Source: JBBQSN01 sp963825505 (GTDB taxonomy: Bacteria > Actinomycetota > Actinomycetes > Actinomycetales > CAWJMD01). Taken from it: DNA of 64,000 nt. Position 1 is the first letter of the stretch, and each line of letters opens with the position of its first letter. Below are positions 33,208 through 41,940 of this stretch, in pieces. Location of the stretch: assembly GCA_963825505.1 (NCBI GenBank), contig CAWGTL010000014.1, positions 1 through 64,000 of the forward strand. The letters run 5' to 3'. The notes beneath the pieces are model-generated. The model saw nothing but the letters and a program-made list of their open reading frames with translations, was not told the origin of the DNA and did not search any database. The translations under genes were made by a program, and so were the position numbers.

Positions 33208-33339
33208 CTACAACGTGCCACAAACTGCAACTGCAACCGGGAGCAACGCTAGCACAGGAAGTGCGCTCCGCCAGCCATCGCGCTGTCCGGATCGTCCCCG
33301 GTGCCCGGGAACGCACCCCGGCCGCAGTAGCGTCGCGCC

Positions 33340-34194
33340 GTGACCTGGCTGGTGGGAGCGCTGTGCGCGGTGGGCATGGTGGTCGTCGTCCCGCTCGGGC
33401 TGCGGCTGCTCGGTGAGAGGGACGACCCGCTGGTCGCCGCCTGGGCCCGGGTCTGGCCGGTGGCCGGCGCGGTCGGGGTGGTGTCGATGCTGCTGCCCCG
33501 CGGCGGCCTGGCGGTCGGGGTCGCGGCGCTCTACGCCGGCGCCACCCTGGCGCTCGCGGCCACCGCGCCCGTCCGGCTGCTCCGCACCCGGTCGCTGCGG
33601 CCGTCCGAGGTGGCGGTGCTCACCGCGCTCGTCACCCCCGCCGTCGCCGGGCTGTCGCTCGTCGCCGAGCGCGCCGGGTACGAGCTGATGGGCTTCGAGC
33701 TGCCGGTGCTGGCCCTGACCGTGGCGCACTTCCACTTCGCCGGGTTCGCCGCGGCGCTGGTCGCCGGCCTGGTCGCCCACGCCGTCCGCAGCCGGTTCGC
33801 GTCGGCGGCCGCGCTCAGCGTGCCGGCCGGCACCGCGCTGGTGCTGCTCGGCTACCTGCTGGGCGAGGAGGGCGGGGACGAGGTCGAGCTGGCCGGTGCG
33901 GCCGTCCTCACCGCGGGGACGTGGGCGGTCGGGTGGCTCACCTGGCAGGAGGTCCGTCCGCGCTCGACGGACCGCATCACGCGGGCGCTGCTCGCCACCA
34001 GCGCCGTGGTGCTCGTGGCGACGATGGTGCTGGCGCTGTCGTGGGCCGCGGGCCACGTCTGGGAGGCGGTGCCGCACCTGTCGGTGACGTGGATGGCCGC
34101 CACCCACGGGGTCGCCAACGCCCTCGGCTTCGCGGTCTGCGGCCTGCTCGCGTGGGGACGCCTGCGGCACGAGGACGAGGCTTCTCGCGGGTAG
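33340..34194 (+). CDS. YndJ-like multi-pass membrane protein
   Basis: 284 residues, about eight hydrophobic segments. AHFHFAGFAAALVAGLVAHA and WMAATHGVANALGFAVCGLL contain His residues within membrane segments, as in YndJ-family proteins. Function unknown; the His placement is suggestive of metal or haem binding but unproven. GTG start. It diverges from the cold-shock gene and stands alone. Confidence 0.7.
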   Translation: MTWLVGALCAVGMVVVVPLGLRLLGERDDPLVAAWARVWPVAGAVGVVSMLLPRGGLAVGVAALYAGATLALAATAPVRLLRTRSLRPSEVAVLTALVTPAVAGLSLVAERAGYELMGFELPVLALTVAHFHFAGFAAALVAGLVAHAVRSRFASAAALSVPAGTALVLLGYLLGEEGGDEVELAGAAVLTAGTWAVGWLTWQEVRPRSTDRITRALLATSAVVLVATMVLALSWAAGHVWEAVPHLSVTWMAATHGVANALGFAVCGLLAWGRLRHEDEASRG

Positions 34195-34467
34195 GGTCGT
34201 CCGCATGCAGCAGCGCCCCGTCGCCCGGCGCGGCCGTCCGGGTGCACCCGGCTCGGCTTCCCGCTGCACGGTTGCGTCGTCGCCACCAGGTGGTGGCATG
34301 ATTGACGTCGCAACGACCTACGGGTCGCTGGCCGCGCCTCCGGGCAGCGGCGGCCTGGCGCCCGGGACGCGGACTCCCCCCTTCTTCGTTCCGGGCGCCG
34401 GGCCACCTCCGTCTCCGACCGCGTCCCCAGCTGCTCGCGGTCCCAGGGCTCAGGTCGTCCCCCGCTC

Positions 34468-36087
34468 ATGACGACGCCACCTGTGAACGCACCCGCCCTG
34501 ACGCCGACGCGTGCCCCGCTCGGGCGCCGGCTCGCCCGCGGTGTCGTCGGTCCGCGCGCACGCCGGCTCGCCGGTCTGGTCGCGGTCGCCGGGCTCGGTG
34601 CCGCGATCGGGTGGTCCCTCGCTCCGGACGCGACCGCCGAGGTCGGCCCGCTGACGGTCCGCATCGGTGTCGGCGTGATGGGCGACCACCCGGCCGAGAT
34701 CGCTCTGCCCCCGGTGGGCGAGGTGGGGTTCGACAGCCATCGCGGGCCGGTGGGTGTGTCGGCCACCGTCCGGTCGGTCGACGTGGCCGCGGCCGAGCAG
34801 CTGCTCAGGTCGCCGACCGCCCTCTCCGACCTGACCGTCACCGCCCCGGACGTCGTCCGCGACGCCGTCCTCCGGGCGCTCGGGTGGGCCGTCGGCTGCA
34901 CGCTGGCCGGGGCGGCCTTCGCGGGGGCGGTGGTGTACCGCAGCGTCCGCCGGAGCGCGCAGGGGCTCGCTGTCGCGGCTGCCCCGCTCGTGGTCTGCGC
35001 CGTGGTCTCCGGGTTGACGTTCGACCCCGCTGCGCTCGATGAACCCCGTTTCACCGGGTTGCTCTCGCGAGCGCCCTACCTCGCCGGCGAGGGCCGTTCG
35101 GTGGTGGACCGGCTGGAGTCCTACCGCTCCGGCGTGGCGGACATGGTGCGCAGCGTCAGCACGCTCTACACCGCGGCTGACGGCCTCGCGGTCATCGACG
35201 ACACCGACGTCACCACGGTGCTGCACCTCTCCGACATCCACCTCAGCCCGCAGGGCTACGACCTCGCCCAGCAGCTGGTCGAGCAGTTCGGCGTCGACGT
35301 CGTGGTCGACACCGGTGACGTGACCACGTGGGGGACCACCGCCGAGTCGGCGACCCTGAACCGGATCGGCCGTCTGGGCGTCCCCTACGTCTTCGTCCGC
35401 GGCAACCACGACTCGGTGCTGACGGCGAACGCGGTGGCCGCGCAGGGCGCCACCGTCCTGGAGGGCGAGGCGGTGACGGTCGAGGGGCTGACCTTCGCCG
35501 GCATCGGCGACGCGCGGTTCTCGCCGGACTCCGGCGAGCTGGACATCGACGCCGCCCGCGAGGCCGCAGGGCGGTCAGCGGCCGACCTCGCTGCCGTGGT
35601 GGGTGCCACCAACCGGTCCGGCGAGGACGTCGACGTCGCGCTCATCCACGACCCCAGCCGGCTCGACGCCCTCTTCGGCGAGGTGCCGCTGATCCTGGCC
35701 GGGCACTACCACTCGCGCAAGATCCGTCTCGACGCGTCCGGCACCCGGGTGATGGTGCAGGGATCCACCGGTGGGGCCGGGATCAGCGCGGGCGCTCTGG
35801 ACCGCCTGGAGGCGGGCGAGCCGCTGCCGCTCGAGGCGACCCTGCTGTACTTCGGCCGGAGCGGCGAGCAGGCGCGTCGCCTGATCGCCTGGGACGAGGT
35901 GACCGTCGGCGGTCTGGGCCTGTCCTCGGTCGAGATCGACCGGACCCTGGTGCAGCCGGACGAGGAGCCGGCGCCCCCCGAGGAGCCCTCCGACGACCCC
36001 TCCGACGAGCCCTCCGACGAGCCCTCCGGGTCGACCGACGGCGGGACGCCGACGTCCGCGGCGACCCGGTCCTCGCGGCCCTCGTGA
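34468..36087 (+). CDS. Membrane-anchored metallophosphoesterase with acidic repeat tail
   Basis: 539 residues. A hydrophobic helix near residues 35-52, an extracytoplasmic stretch, and a second helix pair (about 135-185) precede a calcineurin-like phosphoesterase domain. Its metal ligands are LSDIHLS, DTGDVTTWG, RGNHDS and GHYHSRK. The C-terminus is a low-complexity acidic repeat (EEPSDDPSDEPSDEPS). The domain probably faces outside and cleaves a phosphomonoester or diester; the substrate is unknown. The 273 bases before it hold no gene that I can see. ATG 34468. Confidence 0.82.
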   Translation: MTTPPVNAPALTPTRAPLGRRLARGVVGPRARRLAGLVAVAGLGAAIGWSLAPDATAEVGPLTVRIGVGVMGDHPAEIALPPVGEVGFDSHRGPVGVSATVRSVDVAAAEQLLRSPTALSDLTVTAPDVVRDAVLRALGWAVGCTLAGAAFAGAVVYRSVRRSAQGLAVAAAPLVVCAVVSGLTFDPAALDEPRFTGLLSRAPYLAGEGRSVVDRLESYRSGVADMVRSVSTLYTAADGLAVIDDTDVTTVLHLSDIHLSPQGYDLAQQLVEQFGVDVVVDTGDVTTWGTTAESATLNRIGRLGVPYVFVRGNHDSVLTANAVAAQGATVLEGEAVTVEGLTFAGIGDARFSPDSGELDIDAAREAAGRSAADLAAVVGATNRSGEDVDVALIHDPSRLDALFGEVPLILAGHYHSRKIRLDASGTRVMVQGSTGGAGISAGALDRLEAGEPLPLEATLLYFGRSGEQARRLIAWDEVTVGGLGLSSVEIDRTLVQPDEEPAPPEEPSDDPSDEPSDEPSGSTDGGTPTSAATRSSRPS

Positions 36088-36208
36088 TCTGCTTCACGAG
36101 TTGGTCGGTTCGGCTCACCTGAGCACGCCCGGACGCGTACGTTGCTGCCACGGGACGCGGAGCCGGTGGGTGGCCGGCGGGGGCGCCCGGTGGAGGAGCG
36201 GACAGGGC

Positions 36209-36391
36209 ATGGAACGATCCGCGCGCGAGCCCGGTGGTACCTGGTCGGACGACGAGGACCTCGCCGGCGAGATCGAGCTGTACGGCGACCTCGTCGTCGC
36301 CGCGTCGTCCCAGGAGGAGCCGTTGACCTCCGGGGAGATCGACACCGCGCTCGGCCTCGACGAGACCGCGCCCGACCACGCGAGACGCTGA
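36209..36391 (+). CDS. Small acidic protein, unknown function
   Basis: 60 residues (MERSAREPGGTWSDDEDLAG, then EIELYGDLVVAASSQEEPLT). Strongly acidic, no membrane segment, no Cys. GGAGGAGCGG precedes the ATG at a workable distance, and the codon use is like the neighbours, so I consider it a real gene. It stands before the phoU-like/pit pair, separated by 166 bases. No named family recognised. Confidence 0.6.
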   Translation: MERSAREPGGTWSDDEDLAGEIELYGDLVVAASSQEEPLTSGEIDTALGLDETAPDHARR

Positions 36392-36557
36392 CCCCGGACG
36401 CCCGTCCGGCGCACCCGAGCGGGTGACCACCTGGTGACGGCCAGGTTGCGGGATCGGGACGGTCCTGCTCTAGCCTGATGCGGGTCCGCCAGCCGTGCGG
36501 TCCTGCGAGGCGGGCGATGGTCCGCCCCCGCGCCCCCGCCCACACCCCGGAGATCCC

Positions 36558-37178
36558 GTGCGCCTGCGCCTGACTCCCCAGGACACCAGCTTCTTCGACC
36601 TGTTCGGCTCGCTCGCCGCCACCCTGGTCGAGGGGGCCGACATGCTCGCCCAGCTGCTCGGCCAGGACCAGGCCGGGCGTGAGACCGTCGCCCAGGAGCT
36701 GCGCGACGCCGAGCACCGCGCCGACGAGGCCACGCACGCGATCATGCGGCGGCTGAACTCCTCCTTCATCACCCCGTTCGACCGCCAGGACATCTACGCC
36801 CTGGCGTCCGGGCTGGACGACTGCATGGACCACATGGAGGCCGCGGCCGACCTGATCGTGCTCTACAAGGTGGGCGAGCTGCCCGCGGGCGTGACCGACC
36901 AGGTGGCCGTGCTCCAGCGGCAGGCCGAGGTCACCGCCGACGCGATGCCGCGGCTGCGCCAGCTGAAGGACCTCGCGGACTACTGGGTCGAGATCAACCG
37001 GCTGGAGAACCAGGCCGACCGCTCGTACCGCAAGCTGCTGGGCGAGATGTTCGACGACGTCACCGACGCCGTGCACCTGATCAAGCTGCGCGAGATCGTC
37101 CAGGAGCTCGAGTTCGCGGCGGACGCCTTCGAGAAGGTGGCCCACACCGTCGAGACGATCGCGGTCAAGGAGTCCTGA
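36558..37178 (+). CDS. PhoU-like (DUF47) Pit accessory protein
   Basis: 206 residues, all helical. RADEATHAIMRRLNSSFITP and DRQDIYALASGLDDCMDHME are the two-repeat motifs of the DUF47/PhoU-like family, where acidic clusters bind metal. Family members accompany Pit transporters and are thought to regulate them. GTG 36558 was chosen as the first codon that fits the family N-terminus. The gap to pit is four bases. Confidence 0.9.
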   Translation: MRLRLTPQDTSFFDLFGSLAATLVEGADMLAQLLGQDQAGRETVAQELRDAEHRADEATHAIMRRLNSSFITPFDRQDIYALASGLDDCMDHMEAAADLIVLYKVGELPAGVTDQVAVLQRQAEVTADAMPRLRQLKDLADYWVEINRLENQADRSYRKLLGEMFDDVTDAVHLIKLREIVQELEFAADAFEKVAHTVETIAVKES

Positions 37179-37182
37179 CCCG

Positions 37183-38178
37183 GTGGAGCTCGCCCTCGTC
37201 GTCCTGGTGGTCGGGATCGCCCTGGCGTTCGACTACACCAACGGCTTCCACGACGCCGCCAACGCGATCGCGACCTCGGTCTCGACCGGGGCGCTCACCC
37301 CGCGGGTGGCCCTGGCCATGGCCGCGGTCTTCAACCTGATCGGCGCCCTGCTCGGCGAGGGCGTCGCCAAGACCATCGGGTCGGGGATCATCGACCCCGG
37401 CGGCGGGCACGAGGGCCTGATCATCGTGATGGCCGGGCTGCTCGGTGCGATCGCGTGGAACCTCATCACCTGGTGGCGCGGGCTGCCCTCGTCGTCGTCG
37501 CACGCTCTCATCGGCGGTCTCGCGGGGTCGGGCATCGCGGCCGCGACCACCGTGCACTGGGACGTCATCCTCACCAAGGTCGTCATCCCGATGATCGCCT
37601 CGCCGCTGGTCGGTTTCGGGCTGGCCTACCTGCTGATGGTCGCCATCCTCTGGGGCTTCCGGAACTCGGTGCCCGGCAAGACGAACCGGCGGTTCAAGCT
37701 GGCGCAGACGGTCTCGGCCGCCGCGATGGCGCTCGGTCACGGGCTGCAGGACGCGCAGAAGACGATGGGCGTCATCGTGCTGGCGCTCGTCGCCGGCGGG
37801 TACCACCAGGGCACCGAGATCCCGTTGTGGGTGAAGCTCTCCGCTGCGCTCGCGATCAGCGCCGGCACCTACGCCGGTGGCTGGCGGATCATGCGCACCC
37901 TCGGTCGCCGGATCATCGAGCTCGACCCGCCGCGCGGGTTCGCTGCCGAGACGGTCGCGGCCAGCGTGCTGTACACCACCGCGTTCGCGTTCCAGGCGCC
38001 GATCTCGACCACCCACACGATCACCTCGGCGGTGATGGGCGTCGGCGCCACCAAGCGCCGTTCCGCGGTCCGCTGGGGCGTCGTCCGCGAGATCCTCACC
38101 GCCTGGGTGCTGACGATCCCGATGGCCGGCCTGTCGGCGGCCGCGTTCTACTTCGTCGCCCGCCTCCTCTTCAACTGA
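37183..38178 (+). CDS. pit: Low-affinity inorganic phosphate transporter (Pit)
   Basis: 331 residues, about eight to ten helices. The duplicated family motif is present as DYTNGFHDAANAIATSVSTG and as ISTTHTITSAVMGVGATKRR. It imports metal-phosphate with protons at low affinity. Together with pstSCAB 3 kb downstream it gives the cell both phosphate uptake routes within 8 kb. Co-transcribed with the PhoU-like gene. Confidence 0.93.
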   Translation: MELALVVLVVGIALAFDYTNGFHDAANAIATSVSTGALTPRVALAMAAVFNLIGALLGEGVAKTIGSGIIDPGGGHEGLIIVMAGLLGAIAWNLITWWRGLPSSSSHALIGGLAGSGIAAATTVHWDVILTKVVIPMIASPLVGFGLAYLLMVAILWGFRNSVPGKTNRRFKLAQTVSAAAMALGHGLQDAQKTMGVIVLALVAGGYHQGTEIPLWVKLSAALAISAGTYAGGWRIMRTLGRRIIELDPPRGFAAETVAASVLYTTAFAFQAPISTTHTITSAVMGVGATKRRSAVRWGVVREILTAWVLTIPMAGLSAAAFYFVARLLFN

Positions 38179-38197
38179 GGTCGCCCCGGCGAGCGGG

Positions 38198-38743
38198 TCA
38201 GACCACGGGGCTGCGGCGCTCCAGCAGCACCGTGTCGCGCCAGACGCCGTCGAGGCGGGCGATCCGGCTGCGCACGCACAGGGTGCGGTACCCGGCGCGG
38301 TGGTGCAGCGCCAGGCTCGCCCCGTTCTGCGGGAACACCGACGCCTGCAGGGTCCACAGGCCCGCGGCGTCGGCCGCGGTCACCTGCCGGTGCAGCAGGG
38401 CCCCGCCGATCCCGCGACCGCGGGCCGTCTCGTCGACGTACACCGCCGACTCGACGACGCCCCGGTAGCACTCGCGCGCGGAGACGGGTGACAGCGCCGT
38501 CCAACCCACCACGTGCCCACCCAGCTCGGCGACGAATGCGTGGCCGGGCAGCCAGCGGCTGCTGAGCTCGTCCGCGTCGGGCAGGACCGTCTCGAAGGTG
38601 GCCTCGCGCGTCGCGATCCCCTGCGCGTACGCCGCCAGGACCGCGGGCAGGTCGGCGTCGGTGACGGGCCGCACGTCGACGGCCGGCTCGGCGGCGGTGC
38701 CCGCGGCCCGGTGCCGGAAGGGGTGGTGGACCGACGAGCTCAT
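38198..38743 (-). CDS. GNAT acetyltransferase, phosphinothricin-type
   Basis: 181 residues. VDVRPVTDADLPAVLAAYAQ, then YRGVVESAVYVDETARGRGI (acetyl-CoA loop RGRGIGGAL), and FPQNGASLALHHRAGYRTLC follow the bar/pat-type GNAT pattern. Such enzymes acetylate phosphinothricin, methionine sulfone or sulfoximine; the natural substrate here is unknown. Convergent with pit. Confidence 0.82.
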   Translation of the reverse strand: MSSSVHHPFRHRAAGTAAEPAVDVRPVTDADLPAVLAAYAQGIATREATFETVLPDADELSSRWLPGHAFVAELGGHVVGWTALSPVSARECYRGVVESAVYVDETARGRGIGGALLHRQVTAADAAGLWTLQASVFPQNGASLALHHRAGYRTLCVRSRIARLDGVWRDTVLLERRSPVV

Positions 38744-38828
38744 GGCGCGACGATACGTCGACGGGCGCCGGTGATCTCCCGGGAGTACCGGTTGCGGCGT
38801 CGGGCCGGCTGCTGCGCGTGAGGTCCGC

Positions 38829-39005
38829 TCAGGTGCGGCTCATCGCGCCGCCGGTGCCGCTGCGGAGCTTGAGCCAGCCCCACACCGCGGTGCCGACGAA
38901 GAGCAGGGCGCCGATCACGAGCAGCCAGAACAGACCCTCGAGCAGGACGCCGAGCAGGGCCACGACGAGCCAGGCGACGAGCAGGACGACGATGAGCGTC
39001 TTCAT
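38829..39005 (-). CDS. Small hydrophobic protein, 58 residues
   Basis: ATG at 39005 opens a frame of 58 codons: MKTLIVVLLVAWLVVALLGV, then a second helix LLVIGALLFVGTAVWGWLKL and a short basic end. Two membrane helices with little else, like the many small phage-shock or stress-related membrane proteins of actinobacteria. No family assigned. GGAGC lies directly before the start. Codon use and uninterrupted frame support it. Confidence 0.6.
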   Translation of the reverse strand: MKTLIVVLLVAWLVVALLGVLLEGLFWLLVIGALLFVGTAVWGWLKLRSGTGGAMSRT

Positions 39006-39105
39006 GCTCCGAGCCTGGCACGGCTGTGCCGCCGCGGCGCGCCCGATCGCGTCCTGCGGGCGAACGGTCCGATGACGGTCTCGTGACGGTCCTGCGACTG
39101 CTGCG

Positions 39106-39522
39106 TCAACTCAGGTCGCGCACGGAGACCCCGAGCTCGGCGACGAGATGCGCGACGCGGGAACGGATCTCGTCGCGGATCGGTCGGACGGCCTCGACCC
39201 CCTGGCCGGCAGGGTCCTCGAGCACCCAGTCCTCGTAGCGCTTGCCGGGGAAGATCGGGCACGCGTCGCCGCAGCCCATGGTGATGACCACGTCGCTGTC
39301 CTGCACCGCCTCGCGGGTCAGCACCTTGGGCGTCTCGGCGGTGATGTCGATGCCCTCCTCGGCCATCGCCGCGACCACGGCGGGGTTGACGGAGTCCGCG
39401 GGAGCCGAGCCCGCTGACCGCACCTCGACCTCACCACCGGACAGGTGGTGCAGGTACGCGGCGGCCATCTGCGAGCGGCCCGCGTTGTGCACGCAGACGA
39501 ACAGGACGCCGGGTCGGGTCAC
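39106..39522 (-). CDS. arsC: Arsenate reductase (LMW-phosphatase type, ArsC)
   Basis: 138 residues from GTG 39522. The active loop CVHNAGRSQMAAAYL is the CX5R-type P-loop of thioredoxin- or mycothiol-linked arsenate reductases; DVVITMGCGDACPIFPGKRY and EDWVLEDPAGQ complete the family. It reduces arsenate to arsenite for export. The start overlaps the transporter stop (GTGA). Presence of mshA and mshD in the window makes mycothiol/mycoredoxin coupling possible, but additional Cys residues would also allow a thioredoxin mechanism. Confidence 0.92.
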   Translation of the reverse strand: MTRPGVLFVCVHNAGRSQMAAAYLHHLSGGEVEVRSAGSAPADSVNPAVVAAMAEEGIDITAETPKVLTREAVQDSDVVITMGCGDACPIFPGKRYEDWVLEDPAGQGVEAVRPIRDEIRSRVAHLVAELGVSVRDLS

Positions 39523-40634
39523 CGGGACTCCTTCGTACGCGGCTCGACGCGGTGGGGGACGCCCCGGTCGAACCGGCTGCGCAGGGCGAGGCTGACGTAG
39601 ACCAGGCCGACCAGGACGGGCACCTCGATGAGCGGGCCCACGACGCCGGCCAGGGCCTGCCCGGAGGCCAGGCCGAAGGTGGCGATGGAGACCGCGATGG
39701 CCAGCTCGAAGTTGTTCCCCGCCGCGGTGAACGCCAGCGTCGTGGTGCGCTCGTAGCCGAGCCCGAGGAGCCGGCCCAGCAGGTAGCCGCCGCCCCACAT
39801 CAGCGCGAAGTAGACGAGCAGGGGCAGGGCGATCCGCGCGACGTCACCTGGCCGCGAGGTGATCTGCTCCCCCTGCAGGGCGAACAGGACCACGATCGTG
39901 AACAGCAGCGCGTAGAGCGCGAACGGGCCGATCCGCGGCAGGAAGCGCTGTTCGTACCAGTCGCGGCCGCGGGTGCGCTCCCCGATCCGGCGCGACAGGT
40001 ACCCGGCCAGCAGGGGGAGACCCAGGAAGACCAGCACCGAGCGGGCGATGTCCCAGGTGGAGGCCTCGATCCCCGTGCCGCCGGGCTCGGCGAGCCCGAG
40101 CCAGACCGGGAGCACCTGCAGGTAGAACCAGCCGAGGCCGGCGAAGGCGACGACCTGGAAGACCGAGTTCAGGGCCACCAGGACGGCAGCCGCCTCCCGG
40201 TCGCCGCAGGCCAGGTCGTTCCAGATGATGACCATCGCGATGCAGCGGGCCAGCCCCACGATGATCAGACCCGTCCGGTACTCGGGCAGGTCGGGCAGGA
40301 ACGTCCAGGCCAGGGCGAACATCAGGGCCGGACCCACCAGCCAGTTCAGGACCAGGCTGGCGACCAGCAGCCGGCGGTCGGAGGTGACGGTGCCGAGCCG
40401 GTCGTACCGGACCTTGGCCAGCACCGGGTACATCATCAGCAGCAGCCCGAGGGCGATGGGTAGAGAGATGCCGTCGACCTGCACCGCCTCGAGCAGGCCG
40501 GCGAGCCCGGGGACGGAGCGGCCCAGCAGGAGGCCGGCGACCATGGCGGCGCCGATCCAGACCGGGAGCCACCGGTCCAGGGTGGAGAGCCGGGCGGCGG
40601 CGGACGGGACCGCGGGTGCGGTGCTGGTGCTCAT
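39519..40634 (-). CDS. acr3: Arsenite efflux transporter (ACR3)
   Basis: 371 residues with ten hydrophobic segments. YPVLAKVRYDRLG, GLIIVGLARCIAMVIIWNDL (conserved Cys of ACR3) and FTAAGNNFELAIAVSIATFG (conserved Glu) are diagnostic of ACR3 in contrast to ArsB. It extrudes arsenite. ArsR is encoded four bases upstream and arsC overlaps its end, so the three form the operon arsR-acr3-arsC. Confidence 0.94.
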   Translation of the reverse strand: MSTSTAPAVPSAAARLSTLDRWLPVWIGAAMVAGLLLGRSVPGLAGLLEAVQVDGISLPIALGLLLMMYPVLAKVRYDRLGTVTSDRRLLVASLVLNWLVGPALMFALAWTFLPDLPEYRTGLIIVGLARCIAMVIIWNDLACGDREAAAVLVALNSVFQVVAFAGLGWFYLQVLPVWLGLAEPGGTGIEASTWDIARSVLVFLGLPLLAGYLSRRIGERTRGRDWYEQRFLPRIGPFALYALLFTIVVLFALQGEQITSRPGDVARIALPLLVYFALMWGGGYLLGRLLGLGYERTTTLAFTAAGNNFELAIAVSIATFGLASGQALAGVVGPLIEVPVLVGLVYVSLALRSRFDRGVPHRVEPRTKESR

Positions 40635-40637
40635 CGC

Positions 40638-40946
40638 TCAGCAGGCCCGTCGTGCCGGGGCGGTGCGCGCCGCGCTCGCCAGCGCCTGCACGGCCTCACC
40701 GAGGTGGTCCAGGGCGCCGGCGCGCAGCCGGTAGTACGTGAACCGCCCGCACGGGGAGGTCTCGACGAGCCCGGCCTCGCGCAGCACCCGGAGGTGGTGC
40801 GAGACGAGGTTCTGCCGCAGCCCGAGCTCGTCCTGCAGGTGCGTGGTGCACAGCTCCTCCGTGGCCAGCAGCTGCAGGATCCGCCACCTCGTCGCGTCCG
40901 CCACGACCGTCAGCAGCGCGGGAGCCCCCGCCTGAGTGATCAACAC
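40638..40946 (-). CDS. arsR: ArsR-family repressor
   Basis: 102 residues from GTG 40946. The winged helix (VVADATRWRILQLLATEELC, TTHLQDELGLRQNLVSHHLR) is standard. Cys occurs in EELCTTHL, where ArsR proteins hold their metalloid-binding Cys, with another in SPCGRF and the last residue. It should repress the operon until arsenite binds. A palindrome overlaps the start codon (40938-40955), so operator and translation start coincide; the transcript is probably leaderless. Confidence 0.88.
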   Translation of the reverse strand: MLITQAGAPALLTVVADATRWRILQLLATEELCTTHLQDELGLRQNLVSHHLRVLREAGLVETSPCGRFTYYRLRAGALDHLGEAVQALASAARTAPARRAC

Positions 40947-40955
40947 CCGTTGATC
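40938..40955. promoter_or_regulatory. ArsR operator overlapping the arsR start
   Basis: GATCAAC and GTTGATC form a perfect inverted repeat around ACCC. It spans the GTG of arsR. ArsR-family operators are short AT-rich palindromes of this kind. Confidence 0.7.
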
Positions 40956-40999
40956 CAACCACGGCTGATGCGTCCTCGGTCGCCGGGGCGCCCGCACGC

Positions 41000-41938
41000 T
41001 CAGCCGAAGCGGCCGGAGATGTAGTCCTCGGTGCGGGAGTCGCTGGGACCGCTGAAGATCTTGGCGGTCAGGTCGTACTCGACCAGCAGCCCGGTGCGGT
41101 CCCCGGAGCCCTCGGCGGCCTCGGCCGTGAAGAACGCGGTGCGGTCGGCGACCCGGGCGGCCTGCTGCATGTTGTGGGTGACGATGATGATCGTGTAGTC
41201 GGCCCGCAGCTCCTGCATGAGGTCCTCGATGCGGTTGGTCGCGATCGGGTCCAGCGCCGAGCAGGGCTCGTCCATGAGGATGACCTCGGGCTCCACGGCG
41301 ATGGTGCGGGCGATGCACAACCGCTGCTGCTGACCGCCGGACAGCGAGTACGCCGACTGCTTGAGCTTGTCCTTGACCTCGTCCCACAGCGCGGCCCGGC
41401 GCAGCGCGTTCTCGACCAGGTCGTCCATCGACGTGACCTTCATCCCGGTCACGCGGGGACCGTAGGCGATGTTGTCGTAGATCGACTTGGGGAACGGGTT
41501 CGGCTTCTGGAAGACCATGCCGATCCGGCGGCGGACCTCGATGGGGTCGACCTCTGGGGCATAGAGGTCGTGGTCGTGGAAGGTGATCCGACCCTCGACC
41601 CTCGCACCGAGGACGAGGTCGTTCATCCGGTTGAGCGAGCGCAGCACCGTGGACTTGCCGCAGCCGGACGGGCCGATGAGCGCGGTGATCTCGCGCTTGC
41701 CGAACCCCAGCGAGACGTCGTGCACGGCCCGGAAGTCGCCGTAGTAGATGTCGACGTTCTCGCACTCGATCACCGGGTTCGGCTTGCTCGGCAGGACGCG
41801 GTCCTCGACGTGCACCTTGGCGAGGGGATCGACGCGGTGCTCGTCCTGCCCGGTGGTCTTCGTCATGCTCGCCCTCTCGGTGGCCTGGTCGGCCGTGTCG
41901 CTCGTGCGGGAACCTGTAGCCGTGCTTCGAGTCGTCAT
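41000..41938 (-). CDS. pstB: Phosphate ABC transporter ATPase
   Basis: 312 residues from ATG 41938, two bases after the pstA stop; a second ATG at 41865 with GAGAGGGCG before it is also possible and would give the usual length. Walker A ALIGPSGCGKSTVLR, signature SLSGGQQQRLCIARTIA and Walker B EVILMDEPCSALDP are intact, and VFQKPNPFPKSIYDNIAYGP is PstB-specific. It powers high-affinity phosphate import in the complex with PstA, PstC and PstS. Last gene of the pst operon. Confidence 0.96.
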   Translation of the reverse strand: MTTRSTATGSRTSDTADQATERASMTKTTGQDEHRVDPLAKVHVEDRVLPSKPNPVIECENVDIYYGDFRAVHDVSLGFGKREITALIGPSGCGKSTVLRSLNRMNDLVLGARVEGRITFHDHDLYAPEVDPIEVRRRIGMVFQKPNPFPKSIYDNIAYGPRVTGMKVTSMDDLVENALRRAALWDEVKDKLKQSAYSLSGGQQQRLCIARTIAVEPEVILMDEPCSALDPIATNRIEDLMQELRADYTIIIVTHNMQQAARVADRTAFFTAEAAEGSGDRTGLLVEYDLTAKIFSGPSDSRTEDYISGRFG

Positions 41939-41940
41939 GG

